Source: Globisporangium splendens (lineage: Eukaryota; Oomycota; Peronosporomycetes; Pythiales; Pythiaceae). Taken from it: a DNA stretch of 64,000 nucleotides. Under the pieces are notes generated by a model that was given only the letters and a program-made list of their open reading frames with translations, was not told where the DNA came from and searched no databases. Shown one piece after another: positions 53,846 through 64,000 of the stretch. Position 1 is the first letter of the stretch. Every line of letters begins with the position of its first letter. The stretch covers positions 496,001 through 560,000 of the forward strand of contig VFIW01000002.1 of NCBI GenBank assembly GCA_006386115.1, written 5' to 3'. The position numbers and the translations under genes were made by a program.

Positions 53846-54187
53846 CTTCTCAAAGCTAAAGCGCGATTCGCATACGTCATTCGAAGAGATTGCAATGAAC
53901 ATTGATAGCATAAAAGCACGACAGAAAACAGAAATTGCGTATCATTGCACTCAAGTTAGTGGTGTAGTTTTTATTCGTAAATGAATCCAGTACGCAGTAG
54001 AAAAATGAAGCTAAGCGTAGGACACTAGTAAGCATGTCTATGAGGCACTCATGGCCACTGCTTTGCCACTCCATGCACGAGCAAGCGCTAGCAAACACCC
54101 TAACTATAAATCTCACTTTCCATTTTACATTGATCCACTCAAGTTCCATTCCAAGCATCGTATCCCAAAGCGCCTACTACTGTGACA
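53824..54187 (+). repeat. 3' LTR of retrotransposon 2
   Basis: 364-bp partner of the 5' LTR. The gag-pol stop codon (53843-53845) lies within its first 25 bases. Confidence 0.95.
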
Positions 54188-57016
54188 CTAATCTGGTCAT
54201 CATGATCGCCATCTCAGCAGTCGATTCGATTGGATCCGAATCCATGCGTCGCAGATGCGCACACCAAATGGCATGTATGAGCGACGCGCTCATATATCGC
54301 CACAGCATGTGTGCGACGAGATAGAGATGATCTTGGAGATGTTCATTGGAGAACTTGTGTCCGATAATGTGTCTCTTGATCGTGGTCCATGCATGCCTTG
54401 GAGTTTCTGGTAGATCCAGACTGAAGATCCAGATTGCGGGGTCGTGACCAGGAGTGATTCCGATCTTCGCCCATAGCGCATAAAAGTAGCTCCACACGAG
54501 TTTGGCTTTCGGACACTCCCAGAATAGATGTTGAACAGAAGATTGGACAACTTGGGAACATTCGGGATTCGAGCAGGATAGGTCAGCTTTCTCGTAGTTC
54601 CACATGGAGAGTCGGTTGGCTTTCAGCCGGAGAAGAGTCTGAGCCGTATAAACTGTAATCCCTGGGATGTTGTGTAATTCGCTCCACTGGATTAATTGCA
54701 GTCCACGCCACAGAGATCCTGTTGTATGGACAGCTTTGTTGACTGCTGCATCTCGAGTATCTTTGCCAATTTGTGTCCTCGTTGCTGCAACTTGTTGCCA
54801 GTAGAAAGATCTGGTCGTATTGTATCGTCCGTTGCCACCCCATAGTTGCACGATTCTTGTGAAACGTGGATGTGCATGGAACGACACCTTCTGCCCGTTC
54901 AAGTCTCTTGTTGCCATGACGTCACAGTCCATTGCAGAGTGGACTGTATGCGTAGCTTTGACTAGGGTCGTGTCGACGTGGGTCAGAGTTGCTTCACTGG
55001 TGTGCAGATGCCATTCGTGGTTATAATGACGTTGCCCGTTGTACAGCCGAAGCACATTTGCTTGCTGTGGTCGATACAGGAGCTGTGGGAAGTTGGATAC
55101 CAACGTAGCACATAACCGCTCGAGCGCTCGAATAGACGGCCGGGAGAATCCGGAGATTCCACATGTTGGAGCTAAGGAGCATCTGTCCAAAGCGTCTTCC
55201 GCGCACACCGCAGCTGCTGCAGCGGCTGCGACTGCAAAACGCAAATTCCATGACGTTTCAGCCAAGGCGCACAGTTTGGCTCTCGATCGAGACGAACACA
55301 AGGAGGCAGACACCATTGGTCGTGATGAGGAATCTTCATCTGCGAATCGTGAAGCTGGACAGTTCCAACGTCAGATTGACTTGCTTGATTTGCAGCAACG
55401 TGTGACAGCAAAAGAAGCAGCAGCCGCATCTCTGATCCTCCAGGAGGCCAAGAACGCCAAAAATCGAGCGAAAAGGCAACTCGATTTACTCAAGAAGCGA
55501 GCCAAAGCTAAGAATTTGGATCCCAAGGATGGCGATCAGCATGCTGGGAACAAGGCTTCTACGACAGCTGCTTCAGGATCATCTCCCGCTGAGAATACCG
55601 AAAGCCAAGGAGATCAAGACCTTGCTTATACGAAACTCAGGGAGTTTGTCAAAGCTCATGTCGTCCACGGGCACAGCCCCACTGTGCAGACTCAAGACGA
55701 GGAGCAATCAAGAACGAGCCAGCCCGGCTCGAAGTCATTTCCCTCAGCGTCTAGAGATAATGGATCGGCAAACCAGCAACCAGCATCGGAACCATCAGCT
55801 GATACCACCTCTGGGTACTCTGAAGATCCCTCGCACTTCGATGTCACGATGTCCTTGGCAGATTCCACGTCGATGGATTCCACGATGCACCTGCAAGATC
55901 TGACGGGAGGTGCTGTGACCCCGCCAAATGGCCAAGCCACTCTCCCTCTGCCAGCAGAGGTGACTAAAGCCTTTCGCCAGGAAATGCGCAGTCAAAATGG
56001 TACCGAGGACGCAGGCAATGGTCCTCACTCGATGAACCAGCCAACTCCAGGCAGCGCTGACCAAGATCTTGGACACATTGACTCGGCTGAATCTCGAGAT
56101 GCAGACCCAACGGGCGCCTTTGGTCCCGGGCCAGAAATCAATGCGGCGATGGGTAGTGGATTAGGTACAGGGTCGACGGATGATGAACATCGATTCCAGG
56201 AACCGGAGCGAGAACCAGACTCCCACTCTCATACGTTAAATCGGCCACGGGCACGAAAGATCCCAGAACTTGCGTCCTCAGTTTTAAAAGCAGCGGCTTC
56301 AACGACACCAGGTCAATCCGAGGCCAGTCAAGAGTCAACTTTTTCCAACGACAGTGAAAGCGGCGAATTTGAGACGCCTCCTTCCTCACCGTCTCACTCT
56401 GTCCAGGACGATGGGCAAGTGCGCAAGTCTCTGGTTGAACGATTGGTTGGATCGAAAGAGGAGCTCGAACAATTGACGACTGCTGAACAAGCCCTTCGAA
56501 GACAGCATTTTCGTGCAAACAACAAAGCCATGCACGACTGGACCACGGCGACTCGACAAAATCGAAGATTCAACTTGCCTTCAGTTGATCCAAGCGACGT
56601 CTCCAAATTGACTGGATGGATTCCCAGTCACGTGGATGCTCTAAGTGCGCTCGCTTGTGCACTGCCTTTTCCACTGGAGGTCTTGCGCATGTTCCCAGTG
56701 AAAAAGCTTCTTGATTTTGGGCACAGCATAAACAGTCAAGCTCAACGCGCATTAATCCGGCATCACTCAGCTTACGATGCAGTTAGCGCGCAAGTGCGAG
56801 CCTTTTGTAAGAAATGGGCATCGGCTGTTGACGCCTGTCCGCAAGGCTCCGCTCGTTGGTCCATGACGGACAACATCAAGCAGTGGAACAGACTTGAAAA
56901 GCTAGATGATAGCCTATTGACCGCGACCGTCTCGCGACCCATTGACCCAGACAAATGGGCAATTCTCAATGTGATAAGTCTTCTACTACCAAGCATGTTC
57001 CCCAAGCACGAAGCCG

Positions 57017-60000
57017 TTGGTCACGTTATGCCTGAAACCCGAGCTGAAGAATATTGGCGTTCGTCTTCTCTTCAACCAGCAATTGATGCGATTGTGGGCA
57101 CGACGACGTCATGGTCGCTATTGGCGCACCAGCATGAGCTGGAGGTCCAACAGCGGCACAATCAGAACTAAAGGCACCCGTGGTGCCTCAACTCGCACTG
57201 TACTTGGTGGCAGTTCAGTGCGAGCAGGGGGAGATGGCTCAACTGTCTCTCCGGCGGAAGTACAGCGTGGAATACAAGGCATATCAACGTATTCCGGCGA
57301 TGGACTACCGTTGCGACCATATCAACCCACAACCCAAGCTCGTTGTGACAACCACCGACCCAGAACGCGCAGTGCGACAGTCAGTGCTCGCCATGAGCTA
57401 ACTGTTGGATTCCACACACAGAATGTGATGGAGTTCTCCAAATCCGACGCCAATCTGAACGCGTGGTTTTCACATTTTCGACAGACTGATGACTCGGGAT
57501 CATTGGACATTGTCTTTCTCCAAGAAGCGCACGTCCTGGAGACCGAAGTGGCATCAATGCAATCCAGATTTCGTCGAAGTTGGGGTTTTCAGGAACCAGC
57601 AGAAGAGTCGGATCCCAGACTCTCTCTCTGGTCAGCTTCCACCGAGCGCAAAGGAGGAGTGGCGATCTTGTTGAATCCCTATTCGTGCATACTTACACTG
57701 GCTCCATATAAGCAGGATCAGTGGAATGCGCACTGGATGGCAGCTACGGTGACATTGCGTGGTGAAACGGTGTTACTTCTCAACATCTACGCTCCCTCTA
57801 CCGTATTTGCAAGGGAAGCTTTCTACAGAGCACTATCAGGTCTCCTCTCGTTACATGATGGACCCATTCTGTGCGGTGGAGACTTTAATTGCACTCTCAA
57901 CCAGATGGCAGACAGGTCTCACAACATCCACAACAAAGTGCATGATTCCAGGGAATTGAAGAAACTGCTCCAGAAATTGAATCTTGTTGATACCCTCGAG
58001 GATGATGCTCTTCGCGCCACGGACACACGAGACGTCAAAGCATTCCATCGACAGCATCACACCTACTACTATACACTGCCTTCAGGCGGCAGTGCCAGCA
58101 GTAGGCTCGACCGATGGTACTGCAGCAATGACCATCTCGACTGGGTTCGCAGCGTCTACCAAAGCGTAGCTGGTCCATTCTCCGATCACAATGGAGTCAC
58201 GATCCGAGTAGCTGCTCCTGACAAGGTGATCCAAAGCAAGAAACCTCGAGTTGTCTATCCACTTCCGAAGAATGCAGCGGCGCATGCGGCGAGTATTGGA
58301 AAAGATTTCTTCGAAAAAGCTCATGATCAACTTGATGAATTACGTGGACGTTACTCTTCGCCTCGTGATTATGCTCTGGCCACAGCAAATTGGTGGGATG
58401 AAGCCAAGATCGCGCTCAGGATCGGGTACCTTGAAGCTAAAAAATCGTACTTCGCCAGATTGAATCAAGGATACAAGAAGAAAATCCAGAGGTTGCAACG
58501 ACGCCTCTCAGAATCAGAAGCGCAGATGCTCGGTCACTCTGGTGGAGCGGTGGGTGATCAAAACGTGGAGTTGTCGCAAGAGTTTCTTACCACCGCCACG
58601 AGTATTCGTCGTGCCATTGCAGAATGCAAATCGAAGTGGCAGGCTTCAAAACGGGACCGCATTTTTCGGGAGCACATGCATCATGAACGAAAAACGAGCA
58701 AATCCTTCTACAAGCGTATCTCGACCAAGTTCCTTGACAACACTATCTTCACACTCGGTGGCACAGCGACTTGCGGACCCATGCGTTCACGAGAACTTGC
58801 TGACGACATGGGAGAAGGATGGAAATCAATCATGCAACAGGCACCCACTCTGCAAACTGACATCGATCAAATCCTTGATCCAGGAACAGCTATTCCTCCG
58901 TCGGACAGATTAGGCTTCCTGCTCAAACCGATCGAGTCGAGTGAAATTAAACAGGCTGTGAAGAAATGCAAGAGAGGCAAAGCTCACGGTCCTGACGACT
59001 CGGCAACGACTGGTACAGAGACCACTGCGACGAGATTACCGGTCTATTCGAGCGACTTTTCAACTTGTGGATACCCGAATGCGTTCTGCCAAGTTCGTTC
59101 AGTGAAGCCCATATTCACTGCATAAAAAAGTCCGTCTCTGCTGCATCGCCGCTGGACTACAGGCCAATTGCACTCCTCAACTCGGATTACAAAATATTCA
59201 CACGGATATTTGCAACCAGATTACGAACTGTGCTCCCTTGGCTTATCCATCACATGCAAGCTGGTTTCGTTCCAGGGCGAGCAATCCCGACGACGATCGA
59301 TGTTATTGGCTGCACAACAGCGGGCCACGAGCGACCCCGCCATGTCCAGAGCGATCGCGTTGCTCCTTGATTTTGCTAAAGCCTATGATTCACTCGATCG
59401 CAGCTTTCTGGCACAAGCGCTCCAGCATCTTGGATTCCCATTGAAGTTCGTACACTTAGTGAAGGTGTTTACACTCTCAAACCACTTACAAGTTCATTGT
59501 CAACGGTTTCCTGTCGAGAAAGTACAACGTAACATCCGGAATTCGTCAAGGATGTCCGCTGGCCCCTCTTCTCTTCATCTTGGCGTTAGAGGTTCTTTAT
59601 CGGAAAATCGAAGCGAGTGACGAAATACACGGCGTTGAACTCCAGGCAGCAGGATGCGCAACTGAAGTCAGACTTGGAGGATACGCAGACGACACGACCA
59701 TTTATCTTAGCGATCCCAAGGATATTAGTGCCGTGTTTGCAATCCTGGACAAATATGGAGCAGCTTCTGGGCTTCGAGTCAATCGGCACAAATCTGCAGT
59801 ATTACCGCTGAACAAGGAATACAGCTCCACCGAAGAGTCAGTCAGTGACATTCATGTGCTACAACGTGAGGAACATTGCCGCTACCTCGGCATCCAAGTC
59901 GGACAAACGCCTTCGAATGCAAGTAACTGGTCCAAGTGCATCCAAGCCTTACGTGTCAGACTTCGACTTGCGCGTCTCAAAACTCACTCTGTCGCCCAAC

Positions 60001-62161
60001 GCGCAGCAATTGCCAGTGCCGTCATCATACCCAAAGTGCTTTACGTGGCCAGGCACTCCTGGCCCTCTACGGCTATTGTCAATCAGCTACACGACCTAGT
60101 GAAACAATTTGTCTGGGGCTCAAGGAATGGTAAGCCTGCGAAACCGTGGATGAAGGAAGAACAAGCTGAGCTCAAAAAAATGAATGGAGGCTTGTCAGTA
60201 CCCAACATCAGAACTGAGCTGATGACGATGAGTGCCACAGCAGTCTCCAAATGGGCAATCACTACCTCTCACATCGATCAGGTCATCGGGGAAATCTTGC
60301 TGCACAACACAAGGGCTTCTTCGACGTACATCACGCCGCTCGATGCAATTCCAAGGCGGCCACTCCAGCTTCGTGATAACATGTGGACAACTGGCGCAGC
60401 ATTGTGTGCGTCGCTCCATTCTCGACCCTATGAGCCCAGAGAACGTGATAATGTACGTTGGTGTTACGAGCACTTCAAGTCGACAATTGTGCAGACTCAA
60501 TGGGACGGATGTGTTCCAGATCGACCTCAGCTCTAAAATGTCTGACAGGCTTCCAGGTATCATCGCTGAAGGACGAAAGCTACGCGGGACATTTTGTGCA
60601 GAATGGCTGCCATACATGACCTCGACTGCAGATGGGTGGCTTCTTGATTCCAACGGCTCCCCTCACAAGCTTGCTCACACATCATTATCAGTTGGAACAG
60701 CACAACTGGGTGACATACTTCGATGGGAATGGATAAGACCAGGAGTGCTTAACTTCATCCCAACATGTGGAATCTCCGGATTCTCCCGGCCGTCTATTCG
60801 AGCGCTCGAGCGGTTATGTGCTACGTTGGTATCCAACTTCCCACAGCTCCTGTATCGACCACAGCAAACAAATGTGCTTCGGCTGTACAACGGGCAACGT
60901 CATTATAACCACGAATGGCATCTGCACACCAGCGAAGCAACTCTGACCCACATCGACACGACCCTAGTCAAAGCTACGCATACAGTTCACTCCGCAATGG
61001 ACTGTGACGTCATGGCAACAAGAGGCTTGAACGGGCAGAAGGTGTCGTTCCATGCACATCCACGTTTCACAAGAATCGTGCAACTATGGGGTGGCAACGG
61101 ACGATACAATACGACCAGATCTTTCTATCGACAACAAGTTGCAGCAACGAGGACACAAATTGGCAAAGATACTCGAGATGCAGCAGTCAACAAAGCTGTC
61201 CATACAGCAGGATCTCTGTGGTCAGGACTGCAATTAATCCAATGGAGCGAATTACACAACATCCCAGGGATTACTGCTTATACGGTCCAGACTCTTCTCC
61301 AGCTGAAAGCCAACCGACTCTCCATGTGGAACTAGGAGAAAGCTGATCTGTCCTGCTCGAATCCCGAATGTTCCCAAGTTGTCCAATCTTCTGTTCAACA
61401 TCTATTCTGGGAGTGTCCGAAAGCCAAACTCGTGTGGAACTACTTTTATGCACTGTGGGCGAAGATCGGAATCACTCCTGGTCACGACCCCGCAATCTGG
61501 ATCTTCAGTCTGGATCTACCACATACTCCAAAGCATGCATGGACCACGATCAAGAGACACATTATCGGACACAAGTTCTCCAATGAACATCTCCAAGATA
61601 ATCTCTATCCCGTCGCACACATGCTGTGGCGATATATGAGCGCGTCGCTCATACAGACCATTTGGTGTGCGCATCTGCGACGCATGGATTCGGATCCAAT
61701 CAAATCGACTGCTGAGATGGCGATCATGATGACCAGATTAGAGGCAGGAATGCGAAACCTCACACGACTCGCTGAAGCGCAAGCTGGAGGCTCGGACGGT
61801 CACACGGTTGCAGCAGTTCTCAAGGCATATGTCGACTGCTTTCTCAGCCAAACAGACGCCATCCCCTTGACTCCAAGTGATACTCGCGGCGTTTACCTGT
61901 TGTTCTTCGTGATGGATCACGCGGCAATCCAGGACCAGGAGGGACTGGATCCATTATCGTGCGTGTCCACAAGGACTCGCACACAGCCAGTTTAATCTGG
62001 GCCGCCAGCATGTCCTACACCAGGAAGGACACGACCAACAACTTTGCCGAGTACTGGAGTCTCATACATGGACTCCGAGAAGCCCAACGCAGTCACTTCG
62101 AACCGTTGTACGTGATTGGAGACAGTGCACTCATTATCTCCCAACAGCGAATGCATCGGTC
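57017..62161 (+). pseudogene. LINE-D ORF2 (endonuclease-reverse transcriptase-RNase H), decayed
   Basis: ORF2 overlaps the end of ORF1 in another frame. Its first in-frame Met beyond ORF1 is at 57428, so start by reinitiation, frameshifting or a non-AUG codon is possible. The first 702 codons hold an APE endonuclease (LLLNIYAPS, GGDFNCTLNQ, SDHNGVTIRV). Small indels near 58996, 59304, 59467 and 60508 break the reverse transcriptase ([11 protein letters not shown] at about 59680). A TAG at 61333 and a garbled RNase H start near 61905 add to the damage. Intact, it would nick target DNA and copy the element RNA onto it. Confidence 0.9.
57172..57188 (+). other. Perfect hairpin directly after the ORF1 stop
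   Basis: aggcacc-cgt-ggtgcct: a 7-bp stem with a 3-nt loop beginning one base after TAA (57169-57171), at the ORF1/ORF2 junction of LINE-D. Confidence 0.85.
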
Positions 62162-62271
62162 ACATTTACACTCCTAGATGAAATTCGCAATGAAGATTAG
62201 GTAGGAGAATGGATATTGTAGGTCACGAAGATGAACCTAAATATACCTCACCTTATAAAGATAAAGATAAA
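62162..62271 (+). mobile_element. 110-bp LINE 3'-end insertion in LINE-D
   Basis: Same insertion, same site, same duplication (gaatgcatcggtc at 62149-62161 and 62272-62284) as at 36916-37025 in LINE-C. Confidence 0.92.
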
Positions 62272-62527
62272 GAATGCATCGGTCCCCTCGACAGCACCGG
62301 TTGGCACGTTTATACCTGACAAGTCGACGACTCGCGGATTGCATCGACATCCGAGGATGGTACCATCACTACCGTGCCTTCAACAAGATGGCGGACTCAG
62401 CCGCCAACCTAGCCATGGATACCAGAACCTCAACGCAAGTTCACTTCCCAACTCATCGAGCTGCTTTCAACAATCTCACCCAGGATCTTGACAACGACGT
62501 CATGCATTGGCTTATGCGAAGTTCGGA

Positions 62528-64000
62528 GGAGTGCCATTGCAGAATGCAAATCTAAGTGGCAGGCTTCGAAACGGGACCGCATTTTTCGGGAGCACATGCA
62601 TCATGAACGAAAAACGAGCAAATCCTTCTACAAGCGTATCTCGACCAAGTTCCTTGACAACACTATCTTCGCACTCGGTGGCACAGCGACTTGCGGACCC
62701 ATGCGTTCACGAGAACTTGCCGACGACATGGGAGAAGGATGGAAAACAGTCATGCAACAGGCGCCCACTCTGCAAACTGACATCGATCAAATCCTTGATC
62801 CAGGAACAGCTATTCCTCCGTCGGACAGATTAGGCTTCCTGCTCAAACCGATCGATTCGAGTGAAATTAAACAGGCTGTGAAGAAATGCAAGAGAGGCAA
62901 AGCTCACGGTCCTGACGAACTCGGCAACGACTGGTACAGAGACCACTGTGACGAAATTACCGGTCTATTCGAGCGACTTTTCAACTTGTGGATACCCGAA
63001 TGCGTTCTACCAAGTTCGTTCAGTGAAGCCCATATTCACTGCATAAAAAGTCCGTCTCTGCTGCATCGCCGCTGGACTACAGGCCAATCGCACTCCTCAA
63101 CTCTGATTACAAAATATTCACACGAATATTTGCAACCAGATTACGAATTGTGCTCCCTTGGCTTATCCATCACATGCAAGCTGGTTTCGTTCCAGGGCGA
63201 GCAATCCCGACTACGATCGATGTGCTATTGGCTGCACAACAGCGGGCCACGAGCGACCCCGCCATGTCCAGAGCGATCGCGTTGCTCCTTGATTTTGCTA
63301 AAGCCTATGATTCAATCGATCGCAGCTTTCTGGCACAAGCGCTCCAGCATCTTGGATTCCCATTGAAGTTCGTACGCTTAGTGAAGGTGTTACACTCTCA
63401 AACCACTTACAAGTTCATTGTCAACGGTTTCCTGTCGAGAAAGTACAACGTAACATCCGGAATTAGTCAAGGATGTCCGCTGGCCCCTCTTCTCTTCATC
63501 TTGGCGTTAGAGGTTCTTTATCGGAAAATCGAAGCGAGTGACGAAATACACAGCGTTGAACTCCAGGCAGCAGGATGCGCAACTGAGGTCAGACTTGGAG
63601 GATACGCAGACGACACGACCATTTATCTTAGCGATCCCAAGGATATTAACGCCGTGTTTGCAATCCTGGACAAATATGGAGCAGCTTCTGGGCTTCGAGC
63701 CAATCGGCACAAATCTGCAGTATTACCGCTGAACAAGGAATACAGCTCCACCGAAGAGTCAGTCAGTGACATTCATGTGCTACAACGTGAGGAACATTGC
63801 CGCTACCTCGGCATCCAAGTCGGACAAACGCCTTCGAATGCAAGTAACTGGTCCAAGTGCATCCAAACCTTACGTGTCAGACTTCGACTTGCGCGTCTCA
63901 AAACTCACTCTGGCGCCCAACGCGCAGCAATTGCCAGTGCCGTCATCATACCCAAAGTGCTTTATGTGGCCAGGCACTCCTGGCCCTCTACGGCTATTGT
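62528..64000 (+). mobile_element. LINE-F: 5'-truncated LINE running off the window
   Basis: Starts abruptly in the ORF2 linker before the reverse transcriptase (AIAECKSKWQASKRD) directly after RNase H sequence of LINE-D. Reverse transcriptase motifs are present ([22 protein letters not shown]). A run of five A at about 63044, against six in LINE-C and LINE-D, breaks the frame, and LINE-B has the same loss. Its 3' end and any target duplication lie past base 64000. Confidence 0.9.

Larger units (their letters stand above)
47981..54187 (+). mobile_element. Chromovirus-type Ty3/gypsy retrotransposon 2, intact ORF
   Basis: 6.2-kb LTR element inserted in LINE-E with 5-bp duplication ctaat (47976-47980 and 54188-54192). 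LTRs of 364 bp differ at about five positions, including the first base (T versus A). Ends are TGTGAC...TGTGACA. One long gag-pol frame is open throughout, plus a 100-codon frame in the leader. The leader at 48375-48460 holds three imperfect caagcttcga repeats. Base composition is more A/T-rich than retrotransposon 1; the two are different families. Confidence 0.96.
47454..55170 (-). mobile_element. LINE-E: 5'-truncated LINE in LINE-D, split by an LTR element
   Basis: About 1.5 kb of LINE in two pieces, 47454-47980 and 54193-55170, interrupted by retrotransposon 2. It carries the post-reverse-transcriptase region, the zinc-knuckle-like stretch and the first half of RNase H. Its 3' end is not the original one: RNase H runs directly into the 3' UTR at the position of the 110-bp insertion seen in LINE-C and LINE-D. 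Target duplication gctaaggagcatct. Confidence 0.92.
45641..57171 (+). pseudogene. LINE-D ORF1 (nucleic-acid-binding protein), interrupted
   Basis: Large ORF1, roughly 1250 codons if joined across the insertion. The N-terminal part (from ATG 45641 or 45738) is broken by a frameshift near 45730, a TGA at about 45933 and a frameshift near 46485. A CCHC zinc knuckle lies at about 46638-46680 (CFQCFDPSHPKSKC). After the insertion (from 55185) it runs open to TAA at 57169-57171, with Ala/Lys-rich helical stretches (KEAAAASLILQEAKNAKNRA), a long acidic Ser/Gln-rich middle and a hydrophobic C-terminal part (WAILNVISLLLPSMFP). In other LINEs ORF1 binds the element RNA. Confidence 0.82.
45641..62527 (+). 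mobile_element. LINE-D: longest LINE, with ORF1 and ORF2, split by LINE-E
   Basis: The only copy here with ORF1. Parts: 45641-47453, then after a 7.7-kb nested insertion 55185-62527. The interruption is flanked by gctaaggagcatct (47440-47453 and 55171-55184). ORF1 is followed by ORF2 encoding endonuclease, reverse transcriptase, zinc-knuckle-like and RNase H domains. Broken by frameshifts in both ORFs, a TAG at 61333-61335 and the 110-bp insertion at 62162. The 5' limit is uncertain and the 3' end is cut by the junction with LINE-F at about 62527. Confidence 0.92.

Overview
The window reads as a repeat-rich locus of an oomycete (water mould). Support comes from a secreted GH7 cellulase and subtilisin-like proteases with oomycete-type Inr/FPR core promoter motifs, genes with few short introns, chromovirus LTR retrotransposons, and a LINE family ending in an RNase H domain. 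A Saprolegniales genome such as Aphanomyces is plausible, but I cannot prove genus from sequence alone.

Layout. 1-18.4 kb: a small family of membrane-anchored RanBP2-zinc-finger HECT E3 ubiquitin ligases: one partial gene at the left edge (minus), one intact four-exon gene (14844-17099, minus), one copy (6712-13898, plus) split by a young chromovirus retrotransposon, and a decayed C-terminal relic (18199-18405). Between two of them sits a 248-bp SINE whose 3' end matches the LINE family of this window. 18.6-24.0 kb: a large LINE copy (LINE-B).

24.0-32.7 kb: a 3.87-kb near-perfect inverted repeat (IR1) around a 988-bp spacer. Each arm carries a GH7 cellobiohydrolase gene (intact on the right, frameshifted on the left), the 5' part of a subtilisin gene, and the junction of a LINE inserted into that subtilisin. 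The right-hand subtilisin resumes at 38523 after a 6.1-kb LINE (LINE-C) that itself holds three further LINE insertions. 40.3-44.7 kb: a second inverted repeat (IR2, 1489-bp arms) carrying an intact subtilisin (minus) and a 3'-truncated copy (plus).

45.6-64 kb: a long LINE (LINE-D, ORF1 plus ORF2) split by a 5'-truncated LINE (LINE-E, minus), which is in turn split by an intact-ORF chromovirus (47981-54187). Another LINE fragment (LINE-F) runs off the right edge.

How it fits together: one LINE family shaped most of the window. Its insertions leave 13-14 bp target duplications and end in a conserved 3' sequence followed by an ATAAAG-type tail. The SINE carries the same kind of tail and a 14-bp duplication, so a LINE/SINE partnership in which the LINE supplies the reverse transcriptase is the most interesting system here. 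Two head-to-head duplications of secreted hydrolase genes lie among these insertions. All coordinates and alignments were made by eye.
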